A DNA stretch of 64,000 nt from Arcicella sp. (GTDB lineage: Bacteria; Bacteroidota; Bacteroidia; Cytophagales; Spirosomataceae). Each line of letters starts with the position of its first letter. Position 1 is the first letter of the stretch. This document shows positions 39,660-50,259 of the stretch, in pieces. Both the position numbers and the translations under genes were made by a program. The notes under the pieces were generated by a model. It ran no database searches. It was not told the DNA's origin and saw only the letters and a list, made by a program, of their open reading frames with translations. The DNA lies in the NCBI GenBank assembly GCA_025354645.1, contig JANXML010000117.1:62001-126000 (forward strand), given 5' to 3'.

Positions 39660-40586
39660 TTAGTTTTGTGTTAATCTCTCTTTCCGATTGGCAGAAGTAA
39701 TTAATATTACTGCAGTAATTATTATTCCCCCCGCTAAGAGCATCAACGGATGTAATCTTTCATTCGCTAAAATTGCTCCCAAAATCATGGCTACGAGCGG
39801 ATTGATGTACGTATAGGTTGCCACAAGCGTGGGAGGAGCAACTTTTGATAACCACCCAAAAACTAAAAATCCAATAATTGAACCGAAAGTCAATAAATAC
39901 AGAAACGAAAGGATTGCTTTATCAGTAATATTTTGAACCTGAAAACTATCAAATTCACCGTATAAGTAACTGAAAATCAGAGATAAACTTCCTCCCACAA
40001 ACATTTGGGTTCCTGCAATTTGTGAGGCATTATATTGATTTATTTCTGCTTTTTTTATCAATATTACGCCAATATCCCAGCCTAAAACGGCTAAAAAAAG
40101 AAAGGAAATTCCCAACAAATAATATTGTTCCGTGCCTTTTATTGCCAGAGTTTTCAAACTCATTAAAATGCAAACCCCAATTAATCCTAAAATTGAGCCA
40201 ATAATTACTTTATTCTTTGGTTTTTCTTTGGTCAAATTCCAAAGCATTAATACCAAAATTACTGGACTAAGGGCAGCAAACAAAGCCGAATAACTGGAAG
40301 GAATCCATCGAGCGGCACTTGTGGTAAGACCATTTCCTACGGTTAGCATAAAAAAACCTGATAAACCAGTAGCAATCAGCATCTTGCGGCTTGGCTTCTG
40401 GAATTTTTTAGTAAAAATTGCAAAAAGTAAGAGAATTAACCCTGCTAAAAAATTCCTCGCTCCCGAAGCCATAAATGGTGGCACGCATTCAACCAAGAAA
40501 CGAATTCCGAGATAAGTTGACCCCCAAATCAGGTAAAGTGTAATTAGTCCCGCCCAAATTTTTAGTGGTTGATTTTGATTATCCAT
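39660..40586 (-). CDS. EamA/DMT-family transporter
   Basis: Ten hydrophobic segments; LYLIWGSTYLGIRFLVECVPPFMASGARNFLAG and second EamA repeat. Confidence 0.92.
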   Translation of the reverse strand: MDNQNQPLKIWAGLITLYLIWGSTYLGIRFLVECVPPFMASGARNFLAGLILLLFAIFTKKFQKPSRKMLIATGLSGFFMLTVGNGLTTSAARWIPSSYSALFAALSPVILVLMLWNLTKEKPKNKVIIGSILGLIGVCILMSLKTLAIKGTEQYYLLGISFLFLAVLGWDIGVILIKKAEINQYNASQIAGTQMFVGGSLSLIFSYLYGEFDSFQVQNITDKAILSFLYLLTFGSIIGFLVFGWLSKVAPPTLVATYTYINPLVAMILGAILANERLHPLMLLAGGIIITAVILITSANRKERLTQN

Positions 40587-40605
40587 AAGTAATAATAGTT
40601 CTATC

Positions 40606-41583
40606 TTAATCCACTCCCCAAATTAATTTATCTAATATTTTTTCAGTAAAAAAGTCTTTTGCCAATATGCCAGCCTGTTTCAAAAGTGCTTCCATTTTTG
40701 GGTAATCACTTCCTAAAATTCTGTAGGCTTCGTGCATTGCTTCTTCATCTTTTAAAAACGCAATCTCTTGAAAAGCATCTTTCAAACAAGTGATTTTCAA
40801 GCCTTTATCTTTCAATTTACCCAATTCAGAAATCATCCAACTTAATGCCAAGAAATGATTTTTCTCTAAAAACAAATGATGCTTTGTATCTTTTGATTCT
40901 GGTAATTTATTGAAAGGTGAAGAAACAATTTCATTGGTTAAGTATCGCTTTAATTGCTCAGAAACTACCTTAACTTCATGAAGTTGAATGGCTCCTTGAA
41001 ATGCTTGTGGATAGATACTTAACCAACGCAATTTCCTTCTCAATTCATGGACTTCACTTTCAACATTCACAAAGTCAAAAGTAGTTTTATCAACGAATTC
41101 ATGGATTTTTTTGATTTGTTTATAGTAATATTTTTCAATATTAGCAATTTCTTCTGCTTGGTTCTGCCATTTTGCAATTTCCAAGCCTTCGTTTATTTTG
41201 TTGATTGTTTTGCCAGTATTCCAGCCCTTTTTTAACAAAATTTCATTAAATATTGTAATCTTTTCTCTGGTTTTTGTCTCCAAATAATTTTTAACAGTTG
41301 AAGGGATTTTTTCATCAGCATCAAATTCTTTAAGAAAGGCAGCGTAATAATCAATTGCCCCCAAAATATCTTCAACTTCCTTGAAACGCTCATTTAATTC
41401 CGTGAAAAATGCTTTATTATGAAATTGAGCATACATCTTTGAAAGACTTTCCAACATAAACATTGGTGTTCTCAAATCGTGTAGAAATAACCAAAGTGCT
41501 GAATTTTCATGATTCTTAGATTCCGAGAGAAGTGTATTTATTTTATTTAATTGATAGTCAAATCTGGCTTTTCCTTGTTTCAT
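40606..41583 (-). CDS. Helical protein, divergent CHAD-like
   Basis: Two HxLR motifs (FLHDLRTPMFMLESL and EVHELRRKLRWLSIY) about 140 residues apart in a predicted all-helical ~325-aa protein. Start placed at 41583 because the upstream ORF start overlaps the yidC terminator. Confidence 0.5.
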   Translation of the reverse strand: MKQGKARFDYQLNKINTLLSESKNHENSALWLFLHDLRTPMFMLESLSKMYAQFHNKAFFTELNERFKEVEDILGAIDYYAAFLKEFDADEKIPSTVKNYLETKTREKITIFNEILLKKGWNTGKTINKINEGLEIAKWQNQAEEIANIEKYYYKQIKKIHEFVDKTTFDFVNVESEVHELRRKLRWLSIYPQAFQGAIQLHEVKVVSEQLKRYLTNEIVSSPFNKLPESKDTKHHLFLEKNHFLALSWMISELGKLKDKGLKITCLKDAFQEIAFLKDEEAMHEAYRILGSDYPKMEALLKQAGILAKDFFTEKILDKLIWGVD

Positions 41584-41637
41584 CTTGTATTGTTTTAGTT
41601 GGTTTGTAAAAGTATGGAATAATCTAAGAAACAAAAA

Positions 41638-41669
41638 ACGGGCAACAGATTTTAAGTTCTATTGCCCGT
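41638..41669 (-). terminator. Intrinsic terminator after yidC
   Basis: ACGGGCAA...TTGCCCGT with flanking A/T. Confidence 0.7.
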
Positions 41670-41691
41670 AATAAATTGAATATTATTGTTT

Positions 41692-43554
41692 TTATTTTTT
41701 CTTTTTCTTCGTATCAACTGATTTCTGAACGTTTTGTGCTTCTTCAACAGCTTTCATTTGCTTAGAAATATATTCCGAAAAACGTGATTTTTTTGCTCCT
41801 CCACCCGCTGCAATTTTCTTACGATTATCATCCAAAATATCCTTAATTTTATCTTCATCTACAAACTTACGAATTCCAATTTGTTGTCCGATTGTCACGA
41901 TATTTGAAATAAAGTAGTAAAAACTCATCCCCGCAGGTAAAGAATTCATTACAAACATAAAAATTACTGGCGTTATATAAGCCATTTTCTTCATATCAAT
42001 GGGCTGTCCTGTTTGGTCTGGCGTGTTTTGATTATTGTAATATCCATACGCAATACTCGAAACCGTCATCAGCAAAGTAAACAAACTAACATGGTTTCCG
42101 TATAATGGAATGCTGAATGGTAAAGTCGCAATAGAGTCAAAAGTTGAAAGGTCATTTGCCCATAAAAACGATTGCTGACGAAGATTAATTAAGTTTGGAA
42201 ACAACATAAAAACTGCCATCAAAACGGGCATTGTAGCCAACACAGGCACGCAACCACTCAATGGGCTTACCCCAACTTCTCCATACAATTTCATTTGAGC
42301 TTGTTGTTGTTTGGCTGGATCGTCACCAATCTTTTCCTTAATTGCATTTAATTCTGGCTGTAAAATTCTCATTTTTGCCATGCTTACATACGATTTATAA
42401 GTAAGCGGTAACAAAGCAAATTTGATAATTAATACCAATGCAATAATCAATAAACCGTAATTTGAAAACACTTTTTCTAAGACATTAAACAACGGCACGA
42501 ACACGTAACGAGTGATTGGTAAAAATATATCGTAACTCAACTTTACATTCTTCCCAAAACCAGGAGCAACGTCTTTAATAATGTTATAATCATTCGGTCC
42601 AAAATACCATTGAAAATTTCCTTTGCCAGCTCTGATTCCTGCCAAATTCAAATCCATGTTGGCACGAAGCGTTTTAATGTTTACTGAATCTTGCTCATTG
42701 GCAGTACCTGTAACCTCCGCTTTTAAAATTGGGTCGTTTTTAGTAATAAAACTTGAAAGAAAATATTTCTTTTTGAACGCTACCCATTTCAAAGGTTGAT
42801 CTAATTTCGCATCATTTGAACCCGTTGGAGCTTCTGATAGTTGGTCAAAATTTTCTCCATCATTAATTAAATAATTAACGGTTGCTTTACGATTTTCAGT
42901 CAAATCCTTCTCCGTAGGACGAACATTCTCTACCCAATTCATTTTTACGGATTCGTTCTTTAAAATGCCATCTAAACCAGTCAATTTCAACACGTTATCC
43001 AATAAAAAACCTGTTCCTGCCAACGTATAAGTTTGTTCAACGGTCTGACCATTAGCTAATTGCAAATTAAAAACCACTTTATCCGTTTTTCCTTCTGCAA
43101 CCACCCCTCCTATTGATTTTGTGTTAAAATATAATTTATTCAAATCAATATTTCCTTTATTTGTTGGTAATTCAAGGGATATTTTATCAAAATCTTGGTC
43201 GAAAATAATTAAGGGTGTTTTTTGCTTGGCAGCAAATGAATTGTACGTTTCATAATTTTTCAACAACACCTGTTTCACTTTTCCACCTTGTGATGTGAAG
43301 GTTACTTTTATGTCTTTATTCTCTAAAACAACATCTTTACTGATTCCAACGGCAGCGGTTGCAAAATCTCCTGCGGCAGTTTTTGCAGCATTTGAATCGA
43401 GAATAGCAACTTTTTGAGGTGTGGTTGTTGATTGAATTGTTTTCGCTTTTGGTTGTGGTTTCTCTGGTTCAATCTTTGGGGCAAAGAAAAATTGATAACC
43501 CAGCAACATTGCCATTATCAATACTAAACCCGTGATTTGATTCTTATCCATCAT
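41692..43554 (-). CDS. yidC: Membrane protein insertase YidC
   Basis: MDKNQITGLVLIMAMLLGYQFFFAP; YGLLIIALVLIIKFALLPLTYKSYVSMAKMR; PAGMSFYYFISNIVTIGQQ. Confidence 0.96.
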   Translation of the reverse strand: MMDKNQITGLVLIMAMLLGYQFFFAPKIEPEKPQPKAKTIQSTTTPQKVAILDSNAAKTAAGDFATAAVGISKDVVLENKDIKVTFTSQGGKVKQVLLKNYETYNSFAAKQKTPLIIFDQDFDKISLELPTNKGNIDLNKLYFNTKSIGGVVAEGKTDKVVFNLQLANGQTVEQTYTLAGTGFLLDNVLKLTGLDGILKNESVKMNWVENVRPTEKDLTENRKATVNYLINDGENFDQLSEAPTGSNDAKLDQPLKWVAFKKKYFLSSFITKNDPILKAEVTGTANEQDSVNIKTLRANMDLNLAGIRAGKGNFQWYFGPNDYNIIKDVAPGFGKNVKLSYDIFLPITRYVFVPLFNVLEKVFSNYGLLIIALVLIIKFALLPLTYKSYVSMAKMRILQPELNAIKEKIGDDPAKQQQAQMKLYGEVGVSPLSGCVPVLATMPVLMAVFMLFPNLINLRQQSFLWANDLSTFDSIATLPFSIPLYGNHVSLFTLLMTVSSIAYGYYNNQNTPDQTGQPIDMKKMAYITPVIFMFVMNSLPAGMSFYYFISNIVTIGQQIGIRKFVDEDKIKDILDDNRKKIAAGGGAKKSRFSEYISKQMKAVEEAQNVQKSVDTKKKKK

Positions 43555-43892
43555 TATTTCTTGTACATTTTTGAGTTTAAAAACTCGCTTTTAAATTAAT
43601 ATTCGATTAGTCGTAAATTGAACTGCAAAATTACTAAGACTTATTCGTATTTGGTAATGGATTAAAGTTAATTGTGATTAAAGGTTGCATTGCTTAGTAA
43701 TTTGGCTTAAACAATCATTTGATTACGAAGAAATAGAGAGGATAATTAACTAAGTCTAAATTAAGTTCGGTTATGTTATTTACCACTCAAACACCAAAAG
43801 GTATCAAAAATGATGATTCTAAGTCTTATGCTTTTTTTGATTTTTTTATAGTAAAGTATTAACGTCGTTTAGTTAGTGATAACCTTAACAAA

Positions 43893-43922
43893 AAAAGAGA
43901 AGGCATTTCAACCTTCTCTTTT
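43893..43922 (-). terminator. Intrinsic terminator after hldD
   Basis: AAAAGAGAAGG-N8-CCTTCTCTTTT. Confidence 0.8.
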
Positions 43923-43942
43923 CTAAACTTCAAAATTGATTT

Positions 43943-44908
43943 TTAATAATATTTTTCCCCCACTAAGTAATTCTTTACATAATCTGCAACGCCTTCTTCC
44001 AAGGTATGAAAGGGGGTTTCGTATCCAATAGATTTCAGTTTCGACATATTTGCTTCTGTGAAATATTGGTATTTATCTCTAATGTCTTCGGGAGTATCTA
44101 CAAACGAGATAACTTCCTCATTATCAATGGCTTTGAAAGTATTTTTCACTAAATCAATGAATGTTCTTGCCTTCCCCGAACCCAAGTTATAGATGCCAGA
44201 ATTCCTGCGATGGTGCATCAGAAACATACAAACTTCCACCACATCTTTCACATACACAAAATCTCTCATTTGCTCCCCGTCCTTAAATTCTGGATTATGT
44301 GAACGGAATAATTTCATGCCGCCCGTCTTTTTGATTTGGTTGAAAGTATGCCAAATTACGGAAGCCATTCGTCCCTTATGAAATTCATTGGGACCATAAA
44401 CATTGAAGAATTTCAATCCTGCCCAAAAGAACGGTTGCTCTTCTTGCTTCAAAGCCCAAATATCAAAATCGTTCTTGGAATCTCCATAGGGGTTTAAAGG
44501 CTTCAATTGTGAAATCAAAGATTCATTATCGTCATACCCTAATTCTCCCAAACCATAAGTTGCCGCCGATGAAGCATAAACCAATGGAATTTGATAATCA
44601 TGACATTTCTTCCAAATTTTCTTTGAGTAATTAAGATTTAATTTATTGAAAATTTCAACATCAAATTCTGTTGTATCAGTCCTTGCACCAATATGAAAGC
44701 AAAATTCTACTTCTTGATAATTAGCATCTAACCAATCAAAAAAGTTTTCTCTTTCAACTCGTTCTTGGATTTTTTTGCCGACAAGATTTTTATTTTTCTC
44801 TTCATCAGAAAAATCATCAACTGCAATGATGTAATTAAAATTGTCTCGATTTAAACGTTGAATCAAGCAACTTCCGATAAAGCCTGCGGCACCTGTAACA
44901 ATAATCAT
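43943..44908 (-). CDS. hldD: ADP-glyceromanno-heptose 6-epimerase
   Basis: MIIVTGAAGFIGSCLIQRLN; YASSAATYG; KFFNVYGPNEFHKGRMASV. Confidence 0.93.
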   Translation of the reverse strand: MIIVTGAAGFIGSCLIQRLNRDNFNYIIAVDDFSDEEKNKNLVGKKIQERVERENFFDWLDANYQEVEFCFHIGARTDTTEFDVEIFNKLNLNYSKKIWKKCHDYQIPLVYASSAATYGLGELGYDDNESLISQLKPLNPYGDSKNDFDIWALKQEEQPFFWAGLKFFNVYGPNEFHKGRMASVIWHTFNQIKKTGGMKLFRSHNPEFKDGEQMRDFVYVKDVVEVCMFLMHHRRNSGIYNLGSGKARTFIDLVKNTFKAIDNEEVISFVDTPEDIRDKYQYFTEANMSKLKSIGYETPFHTLEEGVADYVKNYLVGEKYY

Positions 44909-45288
44909 AAAGAGTGGAATAAAATTGTATTTATGCGTGTTAGGTAAATGTAAAAAACTATCAAAATTATCATTAAGTTTTGATTAAAACACTACACGAT
45001 ATTTTGAAAAAATATAAATTTTCTAAGAATTTATACGTATATCTACTTGCTTAATAACAATGTTCAATAAATAGTACAATAAATTCAACTAATTAATTGT
45101 TTTAATCGAATCTACAGGTCATACTTTAACAACACCTTAAATATATTATTTTTTTGAGAATTGAAAAGATTGTAATTTTGCAAATAGTTAAGAATTCAGT
45201 TAGCTATTAACTTAATTAAGTTAATATTTATGGGATTTGTTGCTAATGTTTTCCCAGCAAATCCTCCACAATTTAAACACTGAAAACA

Positions 45289-45705
45289 ATGGTTTACGTA
45301 AGTCGTAAAGAACATTTCAACGCCGCTCACAGGCTCTATAATCCAAACTGGACAGAGGAAAAAAATCAGGAAGTTTTTGGACCTTGCTCAAACATAAATT
45401 GGCACGGACATAATTTTGAACTCATCGTTACTGTTAAAGGAAATCCTGATCCTGAAACTGGATTTGTCATGGATCTTAAAGTTTTAGGGGATATTGTAAA
45501 AAAAGAAATCATCGAAAAGGTAGATCATAAAAATCTCAATCTTGACGTAGATTTTATGGAAGGAAAAATGGCAAGTTGCGAGATTTTTATTATGGAAATA
45601 TGGAAAATTCTTGCTCCACAAGTCTCAGAAGCATCCAAAACCGCCAAATTGCACAGTTTGCAATTATTTGAAACACAGAAAAATTTTGTTGAATACTTTG
45701 GGTGA
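45289..45705 (+). CDS. 6-pyruvoyl-tetrahydropterin synthase / 6-carboxytetrahydropterin synthase family
   Basis: FNAAHRL; NWHGHNFELIVTVKG; VDHKNLNLD. Confidence 0.9.
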   Translation: MVYVSRKEHFNAAHRLYNPNWTEEKNQEVFGPCSNINWHGHNFELIVTVKGNPDPETGFVMDLKVLGDIVKKEIIEKVDHKNLNLDVDFMEGKMASCEIFIMEIWKILAPQVSEASKTAKLHSLQLFETQKNFVEYFG

Positions 45706-45709
45706 CAGT

Positions 45710-45807
45710 TATCAGTAAACAGTTACTAAATTAAAAGAAAATTGATGACTATCTACTGTTCACTGTTTACTCTTCACTGTTTATTGTTTACTGTTCACTG
45801 ATAACTG
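45710..45807. repeat. Inverted repeat with a seven-copy array of 7-bp words
   Basis: Right arm ACTGTTC ACTGTTT ACTCTTC ACTGTTT ATTGTTT ACTGTTC ACTGATA (45755-45803). Left arm TATCAGT AAACAGT (45710-45723). Confidence 0.87.
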
Positions 45808-45811
45808 AATT

Positions 45812-46939
45812 ATGAAATACTATATCATTGCAGGAGAACGTTCAGGGGATTTGCATGGCTCTAATTTGATTAAGGGTATTCGCAAACACGACTCCGATGC
45901 TCAAATACGTGCATGGGGCGGTGATATGATGCAAGAAGCTGGTGCTGAGGTAATTAAGCATTACCAAGATTTAGCATTCATGGGTTTTTTTGAGGTAATA
46001 AAAAATCTTCCAACTATATTGGGGTTCCTTTCATTTTGTAAAAAAGACATTAAAACCTTTCAGCCTGATGTTATTATTCTGATTGATTATTCGGGTTTTA
46101 ATATGCGAGTTGCAAAATTTGCAAAGACAAACGGATTTAAAAATTTCTACTATATTTCTCCGAAAGTGTGGGCTTGGAATCAGTCCAGAGCTTTGAATAT
46201 CAAAAAATACGTTGATAAAATGTTCGTAATTTTTCCGTTTGAGAAAGACTTTTTCAAACAGTACGATTGCGAAGTTGAATACGTTGGAAATCCGCTCTTT
46301 GATGCCATTGCTGATTTTACCCCAAATCCAAATTTCAGAAAAGATGCACGTCTTGGACAGAAACCAATCATTGCACTTTTGCCAGGAAGTCGCAAACAAG
46401 AAGTAGAAACGATGTTGCCTTTAATGATGTCACAAGTTTATGAATTCCCTGATTATCAGTTTGTTATTGGAACGGTTTCTAACCTTCCAAAAGAATTATA
46501 CGCTCGTTGGCAATCTATTTTTCCAGTAAAATTAGTCAAAGATGATGCTTATAATTTGCTTTCAGTAGCAGATGCCGCCTTAGTTACGTCGGGAACTGCA
46601 ACCCTCGAAACTGCACTTTTCAATGTGCCGCAAGTTGTGTGTTACCGAGGCGGTTGGGCAGCATATCAAGTTTATAAACGAGTTATTCGAGTCCCTTTTG
46701 TTTCCTTAGTGAATTTGATTGCGGGACGAGAAGTGGTGAAGGAATTATTACAGTATAATTTAACGAAAGACAACATAACGGAGGAGCTAACAAAAATAAC
46801 CGTTAATGAATATACGAGACAAAATCAATTGGACGGTTATTTAGAAATCAAAAAATTATTAGGAGAAAAAGGGGCTTCAGAACGAGCAGGAAAATTGATG
46901 GTTGAAGAAATTAGAAAATATAAGGGAGAAGATAATTAA
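45812..46939 (+). CDS. lpxB: Lipid-A-disaccharide synthase
   Basis: YYIIAGERSGDLHGSNLIKGI; YYISPKVWAWNQSR; LLPGSRKQEVE; TSGTATLETAL. Confidence 0.95.
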   Translation: MKYYIIAGERSGDLHGSNLIKGIRKHDSDAQIRAWGGDMMQEAGAEVIKHYQDLAFMGFFEVIKNLPTILGFLSFCKKDIKTFQPDVIILIDYSGFNMRVAKFAKTNGFKNFYYISPKVWAWNQSRALNIKKYVDKMFVIFPFEKDFFKQYDCEVEYVGNPLFDAIADFTPNPNFRKDARLGQKPIIALLPGSRKQEVETMLPLMMSQVYEFPDYQFVIGTVSNLPKELYARWQSIFPVKLVKDDAYNLLSVADAALVTSGTATLETALFNVPQVVCYRGGWAAYQVYKRVIRVPFVSLVNLIAGREVVKELLQYNLTKDNITEELTKITVNEYTRQNQLDGYLEIKKLLGEKGASERAGKLMVEEIRKYKGEDN

Positions 46940-46957
46940 CGATTTTCTCCTTTATAT

Positions 46958-47563
46958 TTATGCTTCTTCTAATAAATAATTACTAATCCACTCCTTTTTC
47001 ACACCATCAAATTGATTATAATAAGTGGCAATTTCTCTTAAATCTTCATCCATATTTCCTGATATATAAAATGGTTCTCTGGCTATAATTCTCTTGTTCG
47101 GATAATCAAAAACTACCATCACAATTGGTACTTTCGCTTCTAAGGCAATATAATAAAAGCCTGTTCTAAGCCTTGAAACTGGTTTTCGAGTTCCTTCTGG
47201 TGCTAAGGCAATATGCAAATAAGTGGTTTCCTTATACATTTTTACCACAGATTCAACCATGCCATTATTGCTAAATCTATCAACGGGCTTTCCACCTAAC
47301 CATCTAAAAATAAATCCGAAAAACCCTTTAAATAGTTCTGCTTTCCCCAGAAAACTAACTTTCGTTTTGAGAATTGCACGGGCAAATAATCCAACAGGAA
47401 AATCAACCCAGTCGGCGTGAGGAGCAACAATAATTAAACTTTTTTTGAGCGTTGAAGGAATTTCTCCAACTAATTTCCAACCTCTAAGTTTGAAAAGGTA
47501 AATATAAATTGAGTTAAGCATTTTTAAAAGTGGTTGTAATAATAAGTAATTAAGGGGCAACAA
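46958..47563 (-). CDS. 1-acyl-glycerol-3-phosphate acyltransferase-like protein
   Basis: IVAPHADWVDFPVGLF (HxxxxD), ALAPEGTRKPVSRLRTGFYYIA. Confidence 0.85.
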   Translation of the reverse strand: MLPLNYLLLQPLLKMLNSIYIYLFKLRGWKLVGEIPSTLKKSLIIVAPHADWVDFPVGLFARAILKTKVSFLGKAELFKGFFGFIFRWLGGKPVDRFSNNGMVESVVKMYKETTYLHIALAPEGTRKPVSRLRTGFYYIALEAKVPIVMVVFDYPNKRIIAREPFYISGNMDEDLREIATYYNQFDGVKKEWISNYLLEEA

Positions 47564-47640
47564 ATTCTTCTGTTAAACTCAAAATATTTTTCTTTTTTGA
47601 ATTTGACATAAATATAATTATTTCCTTAATAAATATCAAC

Positions 47641-48831
47641 TTATTTAGCTGAAAAATCAATTTGCATAAATGGATAAGGGGTAAAGCAGATGATAAATAT
47701 AAAAAGTGTGAACCAACCCAGAAGTTTGCGTTTTAAATCCAAAGGTTCATCAATTTCAACTTCAGGGTGATATATTCCTAAGAACCTTCCCAATAAAAAT
47801 ATGAAAGGCAAAAAGCCTGAAAAGCCATGTAATGTGGCAATTTGAGGAATATAACTCAAAAGAAATTGAGTTAATACAACACCTAAACTCAAAACCCAAG
47901 CTGTCATTTGATTTTCGGAAATCCTTGAAAAACAGATTCTTAAGAAGAAAATGTAAGCAAATAACCAAGTAAAAAAATCAGATTCGTCTTTATATTGACC
48001 AAGCGTTCCAAGATTTTTAATATCATTAATCGTGAATAATCCGTAACCCGCAAAAAGAGCAAATCCAATATATATAGTAGGTGAAATAATGTTAAAAGTT
48101 TTTTTCCCAATTAAACCGTATAAGATATGTCCACCGTCTAATTGTCCAATCGGTATTAGATTTAGGGCAGTAAAAAATAATGAAATATATCCCGCCCAAA
48201 TGACAGGATAATGCATTATCTCAAAATTAGGAGGCAATAATTTTGGGTCGGCAATGTAATTTTTAAAAAACTTGAATAGCAAATTGTCACCTAAAACAAT
48301 TTGACCATCCATAAACTTCGTAACTTTCAAAATTTCAATAGGATAATTTGCTCCAAATTTTGCATATTCTGGATGAATTTTAAAGATGTATTCAAGCGGT
48401 GGAAGGTGTGTGAAACCGTAATATAATACCCCAAGTGAAACAACAAAACCAGCCAAAGGACCCGCAATGCCAATATCAAAATATTCTTTTCGTGACCGAG
48501 TCCGTCCAAGAATACGGATTACCGCTCCCATCGTTCCAAAACTTAAACTTGAAAAAGCACTCAACCACATGGGAATGTAGTAGGGCAACGAAACTTTAAT
48601 TTTATAATATCTTGCCATAAAATAATGTCCAAATTCATGACAAGTTAAAATGGCTAAGAAAGGCACAGAAAATTGAAAACCTTGCCAAAAATCAATAGGA
48701 AAATGTAGGGTGTAGGCTTCTGGAACGAAGAAAAAGAATTTTCCATTCATGGCTTCTGCTCCAGCTAAGGTGGTAGTAATTAGCGTTATAATAAAAAGTA
48801 AGGCTTGAATAAACTCGGTTTTATATTTCAT
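47641..48831 (-). CDS. M50-family site-2 protease-like membrane protease
   Basis: TCHEFGHYFMARYY (HExxH-like), LNLIPIGQLDGGHILYGLIG (LDG motif), multiple TM segments. Confidence 0.92.
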   Translation of the reverse strand: MKYKTEFIQALLFIITLITTTLAGAEAMNGKFFFFVPEAYTLHFPIDFWQGFQFSVPFLAILTCHEFGHYFMARYYKIKVSLPYYIPMWLSAFSSLSFGTMGAVIRILGRTRSRKEYFDIGIAGPLAGFVVSLGVLYYGFTHLPPLEYIFKIHPEYAKFGANYPIEILKVTKFMDGQIVLGDNLLFKFFKNYIADPKLLPPNFEIMHYPVIWAGYISLFFTALNLIPIGQLDGGHILYGLIGKKTFNIISPTIYIGFALFAGYGLFTINDIKNLGTLGQYKDESDFFTWLFAYIFFLRICFSRISENQMTAWVLSLGVVLTQFLLSYIPQIATLHGFSGFLPFIFLLGRFLGIYHPEVEIDEPLDLKRKLLGWFTLFIFIICFTPYPFMQIDFSAK

Positions 48832-49096
48832 TATTATTAAAAAAATCTATAATTATAAATTGGTTAAGAATAAATTGTTTGGTTTTAATTCCCAAAGTTG
48901 CAGCAGATTCTAAGTTCATTAACATATCATCCAAAAATAAGGTTTCGTGTGCATGGATATTAGCTTCCTTTAATAATTGCTGATAAATTGCGACTTCAGG
49001 TTTTAATTTCCCCATCTCGAAAGAAAGAAACACTTCTTCAAAAATTTGACTAAAATTCTTTACTCCTGAACCTTCAAAAAGTAATTTTTTACATTT
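48821..49096 (-). pseudogene. 5'-truncated HAD-family hydrolase remnant
   Basis: FEGSGVKNFSQIFEEVFLSFEMGKLKPEVAIYQQLLKEANIHAHETLFLDDMLMNLESAATLGIKT keeps the KP(E/D) and FLDD motifs, but nothing encodes the N-terminal nucleophile motif before an in-frame stop. Confidence 0.6.
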
Positions 49097-49205
49097 TTAT
49101 GTAATCAAATTCCTTAAAATAGAACACGGATTAAACTGTATGAATACCGATAAAGTTTATCTTTTGTATTCAAACATTCTAACCCGTATTTGTAATTTTC
49201 TTTAA

Positions 49206-50165
49206 TTAATTATAAACTCCCATTCCACTAAATTTCTCAACTCGTTGATTAATTCTTTGAGCTGGAGTAATTTTTTGTAATTCTTTTAAGGTTGATATAA
49301 TAGTATTTTTAACAATTTCAATGGCTAAATTTTGGTTCAGATGAGCTCCTCCTAAGGGTTCTGGGATAATTCCATCCACCAAACCATTTCCATTCATATC
49401 AGTTGCTGTTAATTTTAAAGCCTCGGCGGCTTGTTCTTTAAAATCCCAAGAACGCCATAAAATGGATGAGCAAGATTCTGGTGAAATTACGGAATACCAC
49501 GTATTTTCAAGCATTAAAACTCTATCCCCAATGGCAATTCCTAAGGCACCACCAGATGCTCCTTCGCCAATAATAATGCAGATGACGGGTACTTTCAACA
49601 TAAACATATCACGAATATTTCGAGCAATTGCCTCTCCTTGACCACGTTCTTCTGCTTCTAATCCAGGAAAAGCACCAGGTGTATCAATCAAAGTAACGAT
49701 TGGTTTTCCAAACTTTTCTGCCATTTTCATCAATCTGAGGGCTTTTCTATAACCTTCTGGATTTGGCATTCCAAAATTGCGTAATTGACGTTGTTTAGTA
49801 TTTCTTCCTTTTTGCTGACCAATCAACATAATCGTTTGGTCGCCAATTTTTCCAAAACCGCCCACCATTGCTTTGTCATCAGCCACGGTTCTATCACCGT
49901 GAATTTCAATGAATTCATCGCACATTTGTTCAATATAATCAAGGGTATAAGGGCGTTCGGGGTGACGAGAAAGTTGGACTCTTTGCCAACGAGTGAGGTT
50001 TGTGAAAGTCTCTTTTTTAAGTTCTTCAATACTGATTTCTAACTGCGAAACCGCCATCGAAACATCAACATTATTGTCGATTGCTAACTTTTTCATCTCT
50101 GCCAACTTGGTTTCGAGAGCAACAATCGGTTTTTCAAAATCTAACAAAGTACGCATGGGCAACAA
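49206..50165 (-). CDS. accA: Acetyl-CoA carboxylase carboxyltransferase subunit alpha
   Basis: [82 protein letters not shown]. Confidence 0.96.
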   Translation of the reverse strand: MLPMRTLLDFEKPIVALETKLAEMKKLAIDNNVDVSMAVSQLEISIEELKKETFTNLTRWQRVQLSRHPERPYTLDYIEQMCDEFIEIHGDRTVADDKAMVGGFGKIGDQTIMLIGQQKGRNTKQRQLRNFGMPNPEGYRKALRLMKMAEKFGKPIVTLIDTPGAFPGLEAEERGQGEAIARNIRDMFMLKVPVICIIIGEGASGGALGIAIGDRVLMLENTWYSVISPESCSSILWRSWDFKEQAAEALKLTATDMNGNGLVDGIIPEPLGGAHLNQNLAIEIVKNTIISTLKELQKITPAQRINQRVEKFSGMGVYN

Positions 50166-50259
50166 AAAACGGAATGAATCCGAAGGTTAGTGTGCAACAA
50201 AATTAGTCAATAATGTATTGTGTAGAGAATAATTTTAAAATTTTCCTACTATTTGAAGT

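Noticed and set aside
46031-46399. 122-aa minus-strand ORF
   Set aside because: Antisense shadow of lpxB.
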